A stretch of DNA of 64,000 nt from Peterkaempfera podocarpi (GTDB lineage Bacteria; Actinomycetota; Actinomycetes; Streptomycetales; Streptomycetaceae). The position numbers were made by a program, and so were the translations under genes. The notes under the pieces were generated by a model, which searched no databases, had not been told where the DNA came from, and saw only the letters and a list, made by a program, of their open reading frames with translations. Where the stretch lies: assembly GCF_042466665.1 (NCBI RefSeq), contig NZ_CP162102.1, positions 2,418,001 to 2,482,000 on the forward strand. The letters run 5' to 3'. Positions within the stretch are counted from its first letter, which is position 1. Each line of letters begins with the position of its first letter. Positions 43,627-52,800 of the stretch are shown here, in pieces.

Positions 43627-45627
43627 TCACTTCGCCGAGGTGTAGGCGGTGGCCGAGGTGCTGTAGGTCGAGGTGAAGGCGGGCACCGCGACGACCAGTC
43701 CGTCGGTGGTGAGCAGCCGTCCGGCGGTCAGGACGGAACCGGTGTCCTTGGGGAAGCCGCCGCCCGCGCTCTCCTTGCCGTCCGCGAGGGCGAAGCGGCT
43801 GAGGTGGGCGGGCTGGTCGGTGCGCTCCTCGGTGGCGATCACCAGGCCGTCGCCGTCGATGCCGACCGGCTGCACCTTGCCCTTCTCCTGGGCCGAGGTC
43901 GTCCAGAGCGCCTTGCCGCTCTTGAGGTCGACCGCGGTGACGGAGCCGTTGGCAGGGGTGGAGCCGTCGGCGGGGACGAGGGCGGTGGCCATGGTGGTAC
44001 CGCTGAAGAAGACGCCGGGGCTGGGGTCGAGCGAGCCGTGCTCCACATCCAGTCGGCCGCCGGCTTGGGCCACCGGGATCTCCGCGCCCGGATTGCCCTT
44101 GTTGTCCCAGGAGCGGACGCGGTCGTCGGTGGCGGCGCTCCCGGTGGTGAGGACCACCGCGGGTTCCGCGGAGAGCACCGTGACGGTCTTGGGCGTACCG
44201 AGGCCGCGCCACCAGATGAGCCGGCCGGAGGCGGCGTCCAGCGCGACGATCTGCTCCTTGGGGTTGGTGTCGGCGCAGCTGCTGTGCAGCAGCAGGGTGC
44301 TGCCGGAGCCCGCGCCGGAGAGGGTGCAGAACTTGCCGCGGCCCTTGTTGTCCCACTTCCACTTGCCGCTGGCGGCCTCGTAGCCGACCGCCTTGGAGTC
44401 GCCCACCGCGACCACCAGGGTGTCGTTGACCATCACCCGGGCGTTGTAGGAGTCCTTGGTGTCGGAGAGGGTCTTGGTCCACTTCTGCTTGCCGGTGCCG
44501 GTGTCCACGGCGGAGAGCAGGGTGCAGCTCTTGCTGCCCGCCTTGGGCGCGAAGAGCACCGCACCGGTCCCGCCCGCCACGGTCGGGGACATACCGCACG
44601 GCACGGCCCCGGGCTTGGGGGTCTGCGCGGTCCACACCAGCTTGCCGGTGGTGATGTCGTAGGCGTGGACGCCGGTGGCGTCGCCGCGGACCACCGCCTT
44701 GGGCAGCAGCCAGCTGCCCAGCAGGCCGTCGTCGGCCCCGGCGGCGGCCGGCTGGGCCGTCCAGGCCTTGGTGTGGTCGACGGAGAAGTTGGCGGACGAG
44801 GCACCGGCGGCTCCGCCGCTCGCGGCGGTACCGCCGTCCGAGCCGCCGCTGGTCGCCACATAGACGCCCGCGCCCACCAGGACGACCAGGGCGGTGCCGC
44901 CGACGGCCAGGCGGGTCGTCCTGGTGCGGCGGGAGGGGCCGTCGGGGCCGCCGCTGAGTACGGCTCGGGCGCGGTCCACCAGGCTCGGCCCGGGTTGGTC
45001 GAGGTCGTCGGCGGGGTCGTCCGCCGGGCCGGTGCCGTCCGGTCCGCCGTGGCCACCCTGGCCGTAGTGGGCGTCGGGGCCGTAGTGGGCGTCGGGGCCG
45101 ACCGGGTGCTCGGGGTCGCCGTGGCCGGGCATCGCTGCGGGGGCTGCGAGGTCGTCGGGGAGGGCCTGCCACTGCTGGGTGGCCTCGCCGGCGTCGGCGG
45201 CCGGCTGCTGCTGCTGCTGCTGGGGGAAGGTCTGGCCCTGGTAGTCCTGGTAGCCCTGCTGATACTCCGGGTAGCCCTGATAGCCCTGCTGGTAGCCCTG
45301 GTAGTTCTGGTAGTCCTGGTAGACGCCGTTGCCGTACGACGGGTCCTGCTGCTGGTCGCCGCCGGCGGGGTAGGTGTAGCCGTAACCGTTGTAGTAGGCC
45401 TGGTCGCCGTAGCCCTGGCTGTACTGCTGCTGCTCGTATCCTGCGTAGTAGCCGTTCGGCTGCTGGGCCTGCGCCGGGTCGCTCCAGGCCTCCTGGCCGG
45501 CACCGTAGGTCTCGTAGCCGCCCGGTATGCCGCCCTCGGCGGAGGATGCCTGGCCGGGGTGCTGCCACTGCTGCCCGTAGTCGTACTCCGAGGGCTGGCC
45601 GCCGCTGCCGGAGGGTTCCTGAGCCAT
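43627..45627 (-). CDS. Membrane-anchored PQQ-like beta-propeller protein with Gln/Tyr-rich N-terminus
   Basis: A 666-residue protein. Residues 1 to about 230 are a low-complexity cytoplasmic tail rich in Tyr, Gln, Gly (YQGYQQGYQGYPEYQQG), followed by one transmembrane helix LAVGGTALVVLVGAGVYVATSG. The extracellular part has repeated PQQ-type blades (GVHAYDITTGKLVWTAQ, AVDTGTGKQKWTKTL, YEAASGKWKWDNKG, AVDLKSGKALWTTS). Such propellers bind partner proteins or cell wall. The tail could phase-separate or be phosphorylated by a kinase. Confidence 0.9.
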   Translation of the reverse strand: MAQEPSGSGGQPSEYDYGQQWQHPGQASSAEGGIPGGYETYGAGQEAWSDPAQAQQPNGYYAGYEQQQYSQGYGDQAYYNGYGYTYPAGGDQQQDPSYGNGVYQDYQNYQGYQQGYQGYPEYQQGYQDYQGQTFPQQQQQQPAADAGEATQQWQALPDDLAAPAAMPGHGDPEHPVGPDAHYGPDAHYGQGGHGGPDGTGPADDPADDLDQPGPSLVDRARAVLSGGPDGPSRRTRTTRLAVGGTALVVLVGAGVYVATSGGSDGGTAASGGAAGASSANFSVDHTKAWTAQPAAAGADDGLLGSWLLPKAVVRGDATGVHAYDITTGKLVWTAQTPKPGAVPCGMSPTVAGGTGAVLFAPKAGSKSCTLLSAVDTGTGKQKWTKTLSDTKDSYNARVMVNDTLVVAVGDSKAVGYEAASGKWKWDNKGRGKFCTLSGAGSGSTLLLHSSCADTNPKEQIVALDAASGRLIWWRGLGTPKTVTVLSAEPAVVLTTGSAATDDRVRSWDNKGNPGAEIPVAQAGGRLDVEHGSLDPSPGVFFSGTTMATALVPADGSTPANGSVTAVDLKSGKALWTTSAQEKGKVQPVGIDGDGLVIATEERTDQPAHLSRFALADGKESAGGGFPKDTGSVLTAGRLLTTDGLVVAVPAFTSTYSTSATAYTSAK

Positions 45628-45715
45628 GAAGTTCCGTCCGTCCCGCCTGGATGATCCGTCGGCCAGCATCTCACGAACGGCCGCCGGGGCCGGGTGACCG
45701 ACGGCGGGCGGAGCT

Positions 45716-46012
45716 TCAGTGGGCGGCTACGACCTGGTCGATCCGGCCGGCGAGTTCGAAGTCCAGAGCGGTGAGTCCGCCGGCGGAGTGGGTGCTGAGG
45801 GTGAAGTGCAGAGTGCGCCAGCGGATGTCGATGTCGGGGTGATGGTCCATCTCCTCGGCCTGCTCCGCGACGTCCACCACGATGCGGATCGCGGTGGGGA
45901 AGTCCGCGGCCTTGGCGGTACGGCGGATGGCGTTGCCGTCCCGGGTCCAGTCGGGCAGGGCGGTGAGCCGCTGGTCGATCTCGGTGTCGGTGAGCAGGGC
46001 TGCTGCGGGCAC
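45716..46012 (-). CDS. 4a-hydroxytetrahydrobiopterin dehydratase (PCD/DCoH family)
   Basis: A 98-residue protein. The GTG at 46012 has a GGGAGC site and gives the usual PCD length; an upstream ATG would add 30 residues absent from the family. The dehydratase active-site cluster is in MDHHPDIDIRWRTLHFTLSTHSAGGLTALD. It recycles the pterin carbinolamine made by aromatic amino-acid hydroxylases, though no hydroxylase is near. Confidence 0.93.
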   Translation of the reverse strand: MPAAALLTDTEIDQRLTALPDWTRDGNAIRRTAKAADFPTAIRIVVDVAEQAEEMDHHPDIDIRWRTLHFTLSTHSAGGLTALDFELAGRIDQVVAAH

Positions 46013-46268
46013 GAGGGCTCCCTGGGCTGGTGTGCGGTGCGTCGATCCGACCCTGGCAGACGGCGGACGGGCCGTCGAGCCGCACTCACCCGACCACAGC
46101 AACCCGGTGACACCCCAGGGCTGCGGCCGTCGTCACGGAAACCCCGGCCCCGACGGCCCCGACGGCTCGGGCGGCTCGGGCGGCGGCGCGGCGCGGCGCC
46201 GCCGATGGGGTACCGCCCGCTGGAGTCCGGCGGGACGGGGACCCGGGCGCGTCGGGTGGGCGGGGCGA

Positions 46269-47027
46269 TCAGTCGAGGAGCAGCTTGACGACCGCCACCA
46301 GGCCGACCACCACGATGATGCCGCGCAGCGCGACGGGCGGCAGTCGGCGGCCGACCCGGGCGCCGATCTGGCCACCGAGCACGGACCCGGCGGCGATCAG
46401 GAGTACGGCGGTCCAGTCGAAGTGGGCCACAAAGAGGAAGAAGATCGCCGCCACTCCGTTGACCAGCAGCGCCAGGACGTTCTTGGTGGCGTTGATCCGC
46501 TGCAGGTCCTCGTCCAGCAGCATGCCCATCAGGGCGAGCATCAGCACACCCTGAGCGGCGCCGAAGTAGCCGCCGTAGATGCCGGTGGCGAAGATGCCGG
46601 CCATCAGCAGCGGTCCGGCGTCCGGGTGCGCGTCGCCGGTGCGGCGGGCGGCGACGGCCTTGGCGAGCCTGGGCTGGAGGACCACCAGGACCAGGGCGAG
46701 CACGATCAGGGCGGGGACGACGGCGTCGAAGGCGCTGCCGGGCAGCACGATCAGCAGGATGGCGCCGACCAGTCCGCCGAGCGCCGCGGCGGCGCCGAGG
46801 CGGATCAGCCGTCCGCGCTGGCCGGTGAGTTCACGGCGGTAGCCGATGGCGCCGCTGAGTGAACCGGGCACCAGGCCCAGGGCGTTGGAGACATTGGCGG
46901 TGACCGGGGGGAGGCCGACGGCGAGGAGGACGGGGAAGGTCAGGAGGGTGCCTGAGCCGACGATGGTGTTGATGGTGCCCGCGCCGATTCCGGCGGCGAA
47001 GACCGCCAGCGCCTCCCAGGGTGTCAT
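46269..47027 (-). CDS. TauE/SafE-family sulfite or anion exporter
   Basis: A 252-residue polytopic membrane protein with an AAGGGA site. It opens with FAAGIGAGTINTIVGSGTLLTFPVLLAVGLPPVTANVSN and has the repeated GxxxGxxxGxGxG-type half FATGIYGGYFGAAQGVLMLALMG; eight hydrophobic segments are visible. The family moves sulfite, taurine metabolites or other organosulfur anions; the substrate here is not known. Confidence 0.95.
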   Translation of the reverse strand: MTPWEALAVFAAGIGAGTINTIVGSGTLLTFPVLLAVGLPPVTANVSNALGLVPGSLSGAIGYRRELTGQRGRLIRLGAAAALGGLVGAILLIVLPGSAFDAVVPALIVLALVLVVLQPRLAKAVAARRTGDAHPDAGPLLMAGIFATGIYGGYFGAAQGVLMLALMGMLLDEDLQRINATKNVLALLVNGVAAIFFLFVAHFDWTAVLLIAAGSVLGGQIGARVGRRLPPVALRGIIVVVGLVAVVKLLLD

Positions 47028-47114
47028 CCCGGTTCCCTTCGTCCCACCGCACCGTACGGCCTCTGATCATGCATGAGGGCGGGCGGCGCGGCGCAGGGGG
47101 GTCCGGGATGCGGG

Positions 47115-47149
47115 CGAGGGCGGAGAACGGGTGCCGTTCTCCGCCCTCG
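47115..47149. terminator. Terminator hairpin downstream of the SPFH gene
   Basis: A 16-bp perfect stem (47115-47130 with 47134-47149) around a GTG triloop, 36 bp beyond the SPFH stop and upstream of the TauE gene. Confidence 0.88.
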
Positions 47150-47184
47150 GGGCGTCTGCGGGCCGGGCCGGGAGGCCCGGCGGG

Positions 47185-48177
47185 TCACTCGGGGTCGATG
47201 GAGGGGTACTCCCGGGCGGGGTCGACGCGGGGGCGGGCGGCGCCCTTGTCGCGGTCGGCGGGCGGGGTGGGGCCGGCCGGCTGGTGGCCGTTGCCGGCGG
47301 GACCGCCCGCGAAGCCGGCGAAGGCTCCGCCGAGGCCCTTGAGGGCGTCGCCGACCTCGCTGGGGATGATCCAGAGCTTGTTGGCGTTGCCCTCGGCGAG
47401 CTTGGGGAGGGTCTGGAGGTACTGGTAGGCCAGCAGCTTCTGGTCGGGGTTGCCCGCGTGGATGGACTCGAAGACCGTGCGGATGGCGGCCGCCTCACCG
47501 TCGGCGCGGAGCACCGCGGCCTGGGCCTCGCCCTCCGCCCTGAGCACATCGGCCTGCTTCTGGCCCTCGGCGGTGAGGATGGCGGCCTGCTTGGTGCCCT
47601 CGGCGGTGAGGATCGCGGCGCGCTTGTCGCGGTCGGCGCGCATCTGCTTCTCCATCGAGTCCTGGATGGAGGTCGGCGGCTCGATGGCCTTGAGCTCGAC
47701 GCGGTTGACGCGGATGCCCCACTTGCCGGTGGCCTCGTCCAGGACGCCGCGCAGCGCCGCGTTGATCTCCTCGCGGGAGGTCAGGGTGCGCTCCAGGTCC
47801 ATGCCGCCGATGATGTTGCGCAGCGTGGTGACGGTGAGCTGCTCGATGGCCTGGATGTAGCTGGCGACCTCGTAGGTGGCGGCGCGCGGGTCGGTGACCT
47901 GGTAGTAGATGACGGTGTCGATGTTGACCACCAGGTTGTCCTGGGTGATCACCGGCTGCGGCGGGAACGGGACGACCTGCTCGCGCAGGTCGATGCGGTT
48001 GCGGATGGTGTCGATGAACGGCACCACGATGTTGAGCCCGGCGTTGAGCGTGCGGGTGTAACGGCCGAAGCGTTCGACGATCGCTGCACTGGCCTGCGGG
48101 ATGACCTGGATCGTCTTGATCAGTGCGATGAAGGCCAGCACCACCAGGATGACCAGGACGATGAGGACGGGTTCCAA
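47185..48177 (-). CDS. SPFH/Band-7 (stomatin-like) membrane protein
   Basis: A 330-residue protein starting at a TTG (48177) with a GGGAGAG site. One N-terminal membrane helix PVLIVLVILVVLAFIALI precedes the Band-7 domain (VVERFGRYTRTLNAGLNIVVPFID, LRNIIGGMDLERTLTSREEIN, RVELKAIEPPTSIQ) and a coiled-coil with AEGTKQAAILTAEGQKQ repeats. Such proteins form membrane microdomain scaffolds. It lies 10 bp after an NfeD gene, the classical stomatin/NfeD pair. Confidence 0.96.
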   Translation of the reverse strand: MEPVLIVLVILVVLAFIALIKTIQVIPQASAAIVERFGRYTRTLNAGLNIVVPFIDTIRNRIDLREQVVPFPPQPVITQDNLVVNIDTVIYYQVTDPRAATYEVASYIQAIEQLTVTTLRNIIGGMDLERTLTSREEINAALRGVLDEATGKWGIRVNRVELKAIEPPTSIQDSMEKQMRADRDKRAAILTAEGTKQAAILTAEGQKQADVLRAEGEAQAAVLRADGEAAAIRTVFESIHAGNPDQKLLAYQYLQTLPKLAEGNANKLWIIPSEVGDALKGLGGAFAGFAGGPAGNGHQPAGPTPPADRDKGAARPRVDPAREYPSIDPE

Positions 48178-48187
48178 CGCACTCTCC

Positions 48188-48610
48188 CTATACGACGAGG
48201 GCGGTCGCGCCCTCGATCTCTATGACATCCACCTGTTGGCCGGGCTCGTACACGGTGCCGGGGTTGAGCGCACGGGCCGACCAGATCTCGCCGTTGAGCT
48301 TGATACGGCCGCCCTGGTCGTCGACCCGTTCCTGGACGACGGCGGAGGCGCCCTTGAGCGCCTCGATGCCCATCCGCACCGGAGGGCCCTGCTTGAGGTG
48401 GCGGTAGGCGATGGGCCGTACCACCAGCAGCAGAGCCACCGAGACCGCGACAAAGACGATGAACTGGGCCACCACGCCCGCGCCGAGCCCTGCGGTGCCC
48501 GCGGCGGCGAGTGCCCCCACCGCGAACATGCCGAACTCGGGCATCGCGGTGATCACCAGCGGAATGCCCAGACCCACGGCGACGACAAGCCACCACACCC
48601 AGCTGTCCAC
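48188..48610 (-). CDS. NfeD-family membrane protein
   Basis: A 140-residue short NfeD. The GTG at 48610 is used. Two or three membrane helices (WVWWLVVAVGLGIPLVIT, MFAVGALAAAGTAGLGAGVVAQF, IVFVAVSVALLLVVRPI) precede a C-terminal OB-fold (GASAVVQERVDDQGGRIKLNGEIWSARAL). Partner of the SPFH protein just downstream. Confidence 0.94.
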   Translation of the reverse strand: MDSWVWWLVVAVGLGIPLVITAMPEFGMFAVGALAAAGTAGLGAGVVAQFIVFVAVSVALLLVVRPIAYRHLKQGPPVRMGIEALKGASAVVQERVDDQGGRIKLNGEIWSARALNPGTVYEPGQQVDVIEIEGATALVV

Positions 48611-48672
48611 AACCCCATCCTAGGGAGCAACTGCTGGACGTGGAACGGTTTCCGCAGGTCGATGGGGAGAAT

Positions 48673-48703
48673 CCGGCCGCCCTCCGTGGAGTGGGGCGGC
48701 CGG
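48673..48703 (-). terminator. Hairpin terminator of the ABC ATPase gene
   Basis: CCGGCCGCCC (48673-48682) pairs with GGGCGGCCGG (48694-48703) around an 11-nt loop, 23 bp past the ABC gene stop. Confidence 0.7.
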
Positions 48704-48726
48704 GGCGCTTCGGGGCCGTCGGAGGG

Positions 48727-49518
<792 letters not shown>

Positions 49519-49665
49519 GCGTACGCCTTCCCCATATCGGATACGGCCCTCCCCGAGCGGATCCGGGGGCGGATCCTGGGGTGCGGTCCACTCGTGTCGA
49601 CTTCGCCGCGCGCGCCGCGCGGAGCACGGACCAAACCTACGCCACGCGGATGACGGGCTTGTCCG

Positions 49666-49671
49666 TAGGCT
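49666..49671 (+). promoter_or_regulatory. Likely -10 element of a leaderless transcript
   Basis: TAGGCT ends 6 bases before the GTG at 49678, and no ribosome site is present. This is the spacing expected for a leaderless mRNA starting at the GTG. Confidence 0.55.
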
Positions 49672-49677
49672 GGTCCG

Positions 49678-50484
49678 GTGCGTGACGAGAACCTGGACGT
49701 GGAGACCCGTGCCGGACGGCTGACCGCCTGGGGCAACGCCCTGCTGAGCGGCCATGCCCCACCGGACGACGCCGCCGCCGCAGTGGTCGGTCGTGACGAG
49801 TCCCACCGGGTGGCGGGCCTGCCCGGCGACGGGCCGGAGGAGCGCCATGCGCTCACCTGGGCGCTGGGGCGGCTGCGCTCGCTGGGGGTGGCCGGCTTCC
49901 GCCTGGCGCTGCCGGTGCCCGGCCATCCGCTGGGCCTGACCGGACCGGCGGACTTCAACCAGCAGGCGATGACGGCCGGGCAGGCCGTGCTGACGGTCGG
50001 CACTCCGGCGCTGGGGCTGCTGCCCGAGGTGGAGTGGTTCGGCCCGCCCGGGGACCGCTCGGTCACGGTGCTGTGGCGCTGCTCACCCGTCCGGGAGGCA
50101 CCCCCGGCCGATGTGCCGACCCTGCGGGAGGCCGAACGCGAGCTGGCCGAGGGCCTGCGGGAGGCGACGGGGCTGCTGGCCCGGCTGGATGTGGCCGGGG
50201 CCGGCCCGGAGGCGCTGCGGGCGCTGGAGTCGTACCGGCGGCAGCGCCACCGGGAGCTGCTGGCGCCCGGCTATCCGCCGCGGGCGGTGCGGGTGCTGGA
50301 GTCCGCGCAGCGGATCTCGGCGCTGCTGGCGATCGCCTCGGGCGGGCACGGGGCGGCGGTGAGCGCCTCGGAGATGGCGGCCCGGTCCGAGGTGCTGCGG
50401 CCGCTGGAGCGTACGGCACGGCGGGCCCAGGTGGCGGCGTACAACGCGGCGGTGGACGAGCGGCCCGCGGAGGGTCAGCGCTGA
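49678..50484 (+). CDS. Conserved-type protein of unknown function
   Basis: A 268-residue soluble Ala/Leu-rich protein beginning at a GTG directly after a -10-like hexamer. A central region HRVAGLPGDGPEERHALTWALGRLRS and the C-terminal helices (TLREAERELAEGLREATGLLARLDVAG, LRALESYRRQRHRELL) show no familiar domain. It lies divergent to the ABC ATPase. The translation fits codon bias throughout, so it is a real gene. Confidence 0.8.
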   Translation: MRDENLDVETRAGRLTAWGNALLSGHAPPDDAAAAVVGRDESHRVAGLPGDGPEERHALTWALGRLRSLGVAGFRLALPVPGHPLGLTGPADFNQQAMTAGQAVLTVGTPALGLLPEVEWFGPPGDRSVTVLWRCSPVREAPPADVPTLREAERELAEGLREATGLLARLDVAGAGPEALRALESYRRQRHRELLAPGYPPRAVRVLESAQRISALLAIASGGHGAAVSASEMAARSEVLRPLERTARRAQVAAYNAAVDERPAEGQR

Positions 50485-50506
50485 GGCGGCGGCCCGGGGC
50501 CGCCGG

Positions 50507-51814
50507 TCAGCTGCACACCGAGGGGAGCCACTGGCTGAGGGGCACCGAGTCGCGGACGTGGTTCAGCTGGGTCAGCAGGTCGTCCAGCGGCCGGACCCCG
50601 GCGAGGTACTCGAGCACCGCGCGCTGGAAGGCGTCGCGCATCGCCGGGGGCATCGCGTCGGAGGCGTCGTAGCAGGTGGTCCCGGGGTCGCGAAGGGCTT
50701 GGGCGACATGGGTGGTCACCGGGTCGGTGCGGTAGACCGACGACGGCACCCGGGTGTTGACCGAGAGCGGGCGGATCTGGTCGGCCGCGGTGTTCTCGGC
50801 CCATGCCTGCTGGGCCGCCGCGGAGGCCAGATAGGTCATCAGCCGCCGGGCCTCGGGGGTGTCGCGGAACATCCCCGCGAGGTCCCCGGACACCTCGCGG
50901 GCGGCGGTGGCGCGGTCCGCGTGCGGGATCACCTCGGAGGACGGCAGGAAGTCGCCCCGGGAGACGGCCGGCTGCCCGCCCGCCGTGGGGTATCCGGCGC
51001 GGATGAAGGACGCCTGGTGTTCCAGCGCGCAGGTCGGCGAGGCGGCGAACATGCCCTTGCCGGCGTCCCGGTAGTCGGTGGTGAGCACCGCCTCCGGGAC
51101 CTGGGTCGCACCGGACCCGGTCAGCAGGTCGTGCCAGGTCTGCCAGGCACGGCGGACGGCGTCGGAGGTCCAGCTGCCGTGGCCGGTGGCCCAGGACTGG
51201 TAGGCACCCTTGCCCGCCTGCTGGAGCAGGATGTCCTCCACCCAGTCGGTGCCGGGCCAGCCCGAGGTGGCGTCGCTGCCCATGCCGACGCACCACTGGC
51301 CGCCCTGTGCGGCCAGGGCGGCCAGCCGGTCGCGCGGCCGGCCGGGGTGGCGCTGGGCGTCGTACCAGACGAGGCTCTTCACATCGGCCTTCACCGGTAC
51401 CCAGTAGACGTCCTCCCGGCCGCCGACGGTGAGCCGGGGGATCCAGGTGCCGCTGTACTCCTGCAGTTCCGCGCCGAGCACCGGGCCCAGCGGCCTGAGG
51501 TGCCCGGCGATGGCGTAGTCGGCGAGTTCGCCGGGGCTGGGCAGCACGGCGATGTCGGGTTCGGTGCCGGACTGCACCTCGCCGAGCAGGATCTCGCGCT
51601 GGGCGCTGCTGCCCTGGTAGTCGACCCGGATGCCGGTGTCGGCGGTGAAGGCGTCCAGGACGGTGCGGAAGACCCGCTCCTCCTCGCCGGTCCAGGAGGC
51701 GAGCAGACTGACGGTGCCGCCGGTCGTCCGGGAGTACAGGGTGATGCCCAGCGCGGCGGTGAGCACCAGGCACAGGCCGACCACGACGGCCGTCAGCGGT
51801 CTGCTCCGGTTCAT
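50507..51814 (-). CDS. Family-1 extracellular solute-binding protein (GlnH-like position)
   Basis: A 435-residue protein with an N-terminal signal or anchor (LTAVVVGLCLVLTAALGITLYS) without a lipobox Cys. Binding-protein features are VSLLASWTGEEERVFRTVLDAFTADTGIRVDYQG, TEPDIAVLPSPGELADYA, and KADVKSLVWYDAQRH, typical of sugar-type (family 1) binding proteins. There is no ABC permease nearby; instead it is coupled (ATGA) to a four-helix membrane protein and PknG, as GlnH is in mycobacteria and corynebacteria. It may sense rather than import a ligand. Confidence 0.9.
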   Translation of the reverse strand: MNRSRPLTAVVVGLCLVLTAALGITLYSRTTGGTVSLLASWTGEEERVFRTVLDAFTADTGIRVDYQGSSAQREILLGEVQSGTEPDIAVLPSPGELADYAIAGHLRPLGPVLGAELQEYSGTWIPRLTVGGREDVYWVPVKADVKSLVWYDAQRHPGRPRDRLAALAAQGGQWCVGMGSDATSGWPGTDWVEDILLQQAGKGAYQSWATGHGSWTSDAVRRAWQTWHDLLTGSGATQVPEAVLTTDYRDAGKGMFAASPTCALEHQASFIRAGYPTAGGQPAVSRGDFLPSSEVIPHADRATAAREVSGDLAGMFRDTPEARRLMTYLASAAAQQAWAENTAADQIRPLSVNTRVPSSVYRTDPVTTHVAQALRDPGTTCYDASDAMPPAMRDAFQRAVLEYLAGVRPLDDLLTQLNHVRDSVPLSQWLPSVCS

Positions 51815-52800
51815 CGGCGGCCGAACCGGTACTCGGCGATGCGGGGCTGCATCCCCGCCACGACCAGGGCAACGACCAGCACCCCGACCAGGGGAATCGC
51901 GACGGTGAGGTCCGCCCGCCAGGCCGTGCCGCCCATGTATGCCCTCACTTCCTGTGTGGTGCCCCTGATCCGGCGGCCGATCAGGTCGGCCTCGTCCGCG
52001 TCGTCCGCGTCGCTCGCCGGCGGCGGCTCGGCGGCGATCACCCGGTCCAGGCTCTGCTGCGAGTGCTGCATGGCGCCGTGGACCTGGGCGGTGAACACGG
52101 CCAGCGGCGGCAGCACCAGCAGCAGCAGCGCGGTGGCGGCCAGCAGCCAGGGGTTCAGCCGGCGGCGGAAGCGGCGCCGCAGGAAGAGCTGGGTGTCGAC
52201 CAGCACCCAGCCCAGCGCCAGGAAGGCGGCCGCCGTGGCCGACCAGCAGAGTGTTGCGAGCGAGCCGAAGGACACCTGGCGGGCGAGCACCTGCCGCTGC
52301 TGCGCCTGGAGCACCTCCAGCCGGGCGATGATGCCGCTGTCCGGCCGGTTGAGCGTGCTGTCGGCGTAGGCCAGGCAGGCTAAGCGCAGGCGCTGGTCGC
52401 CCTGGGCCTGGTCGGCGCTCTCGATCCAGGTGGTGTAGGTGGAGACCAGGCCGTTCACCGTGTGGAGGGTCTGCAGACCGGGCTCCCCGGCGACATTGCC
52501 CTCGGCGGCGCGTGCCAGGTTCTCGCCGGCTGCCGAGATCTGGGTGCGGTACTCCTCGCCGGTGCCGACCAGTGAGGCGGTGTCCGCGTCGCGCAGGCTC
52601 GTGGCGGCGGCGCTGTTGGCCAGGTACAGGGAGGTCTCGGCGGCGGCGACGTCGAGGATCACCGGAGCGGTGCCGTTGCGCAGCGGCCCCGAGTCGCCGT
52701 GCACCTGGGCGTAGGCGGCGAGCAGCAGCAGCACGGCTGCGGCGGTGAGGCCCAGCAGCGCCGAGCGTCTGCGGACCAGGGAGCGCCGGGTGGTGCTCAT
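51811..52800 (-). CDS. Four-helix membrane protein (GlnX-like)
   Basis: A 329-residue protein starting at the ATG at 52800, one base into the preceding stop (TGATG). Hydrophobic segments lie near residues 14-31 (ALLGLTAAAVLLLLAAYAQV), 183-203, 215-238 (LLLLVLPPLAVFTAQVHG) and 303-320. A large extracytoplasmic loop (about 35-180) lies between helices one and two. Topology and operon order match GlnX, which in mycobacteria links the periplasmic binding protein to PknG. Sequence similarity is inferred from context, so confidence in function is moderate. Confidence 0.75.
   Translation of the reverse strand: MSTTRRSLVRRRSALLGLTAAAVLLLLAAYAQVHGDSGPLRNGTAPVILDVAAAETSLYLANSAAATSLRDADTASLVGTGEEYRTQISAAGENLARAAEGNVAGEPGLQTLHTVNGLVSTYTTWIESADQAQGDQRLRLACLAYADSTLNRPDSGIIARLEVLQAQQRQVLARQVSFGSLATLCWSATAAAFLALGWVLVDTQLFLRRRFRRRLNPWLLAATALLLLVLPPLAVFTAQVHGAMQHSQQSLDRVIAAEPPPASDADDADEADLIGRRIRGTTQEVRAYMGGTAWRADLTVAIPLVGVLVVALVVAGMQPRIAEYRFGRR

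Noticed and set aside
43597..45654. 685-codon plus-strand frame opposite the PQQ-propeller gene
   Set aside because: Composition is low-complexity Gly/Val/Ala/Arg; the minus-strand propeller is clearly the coding frame.
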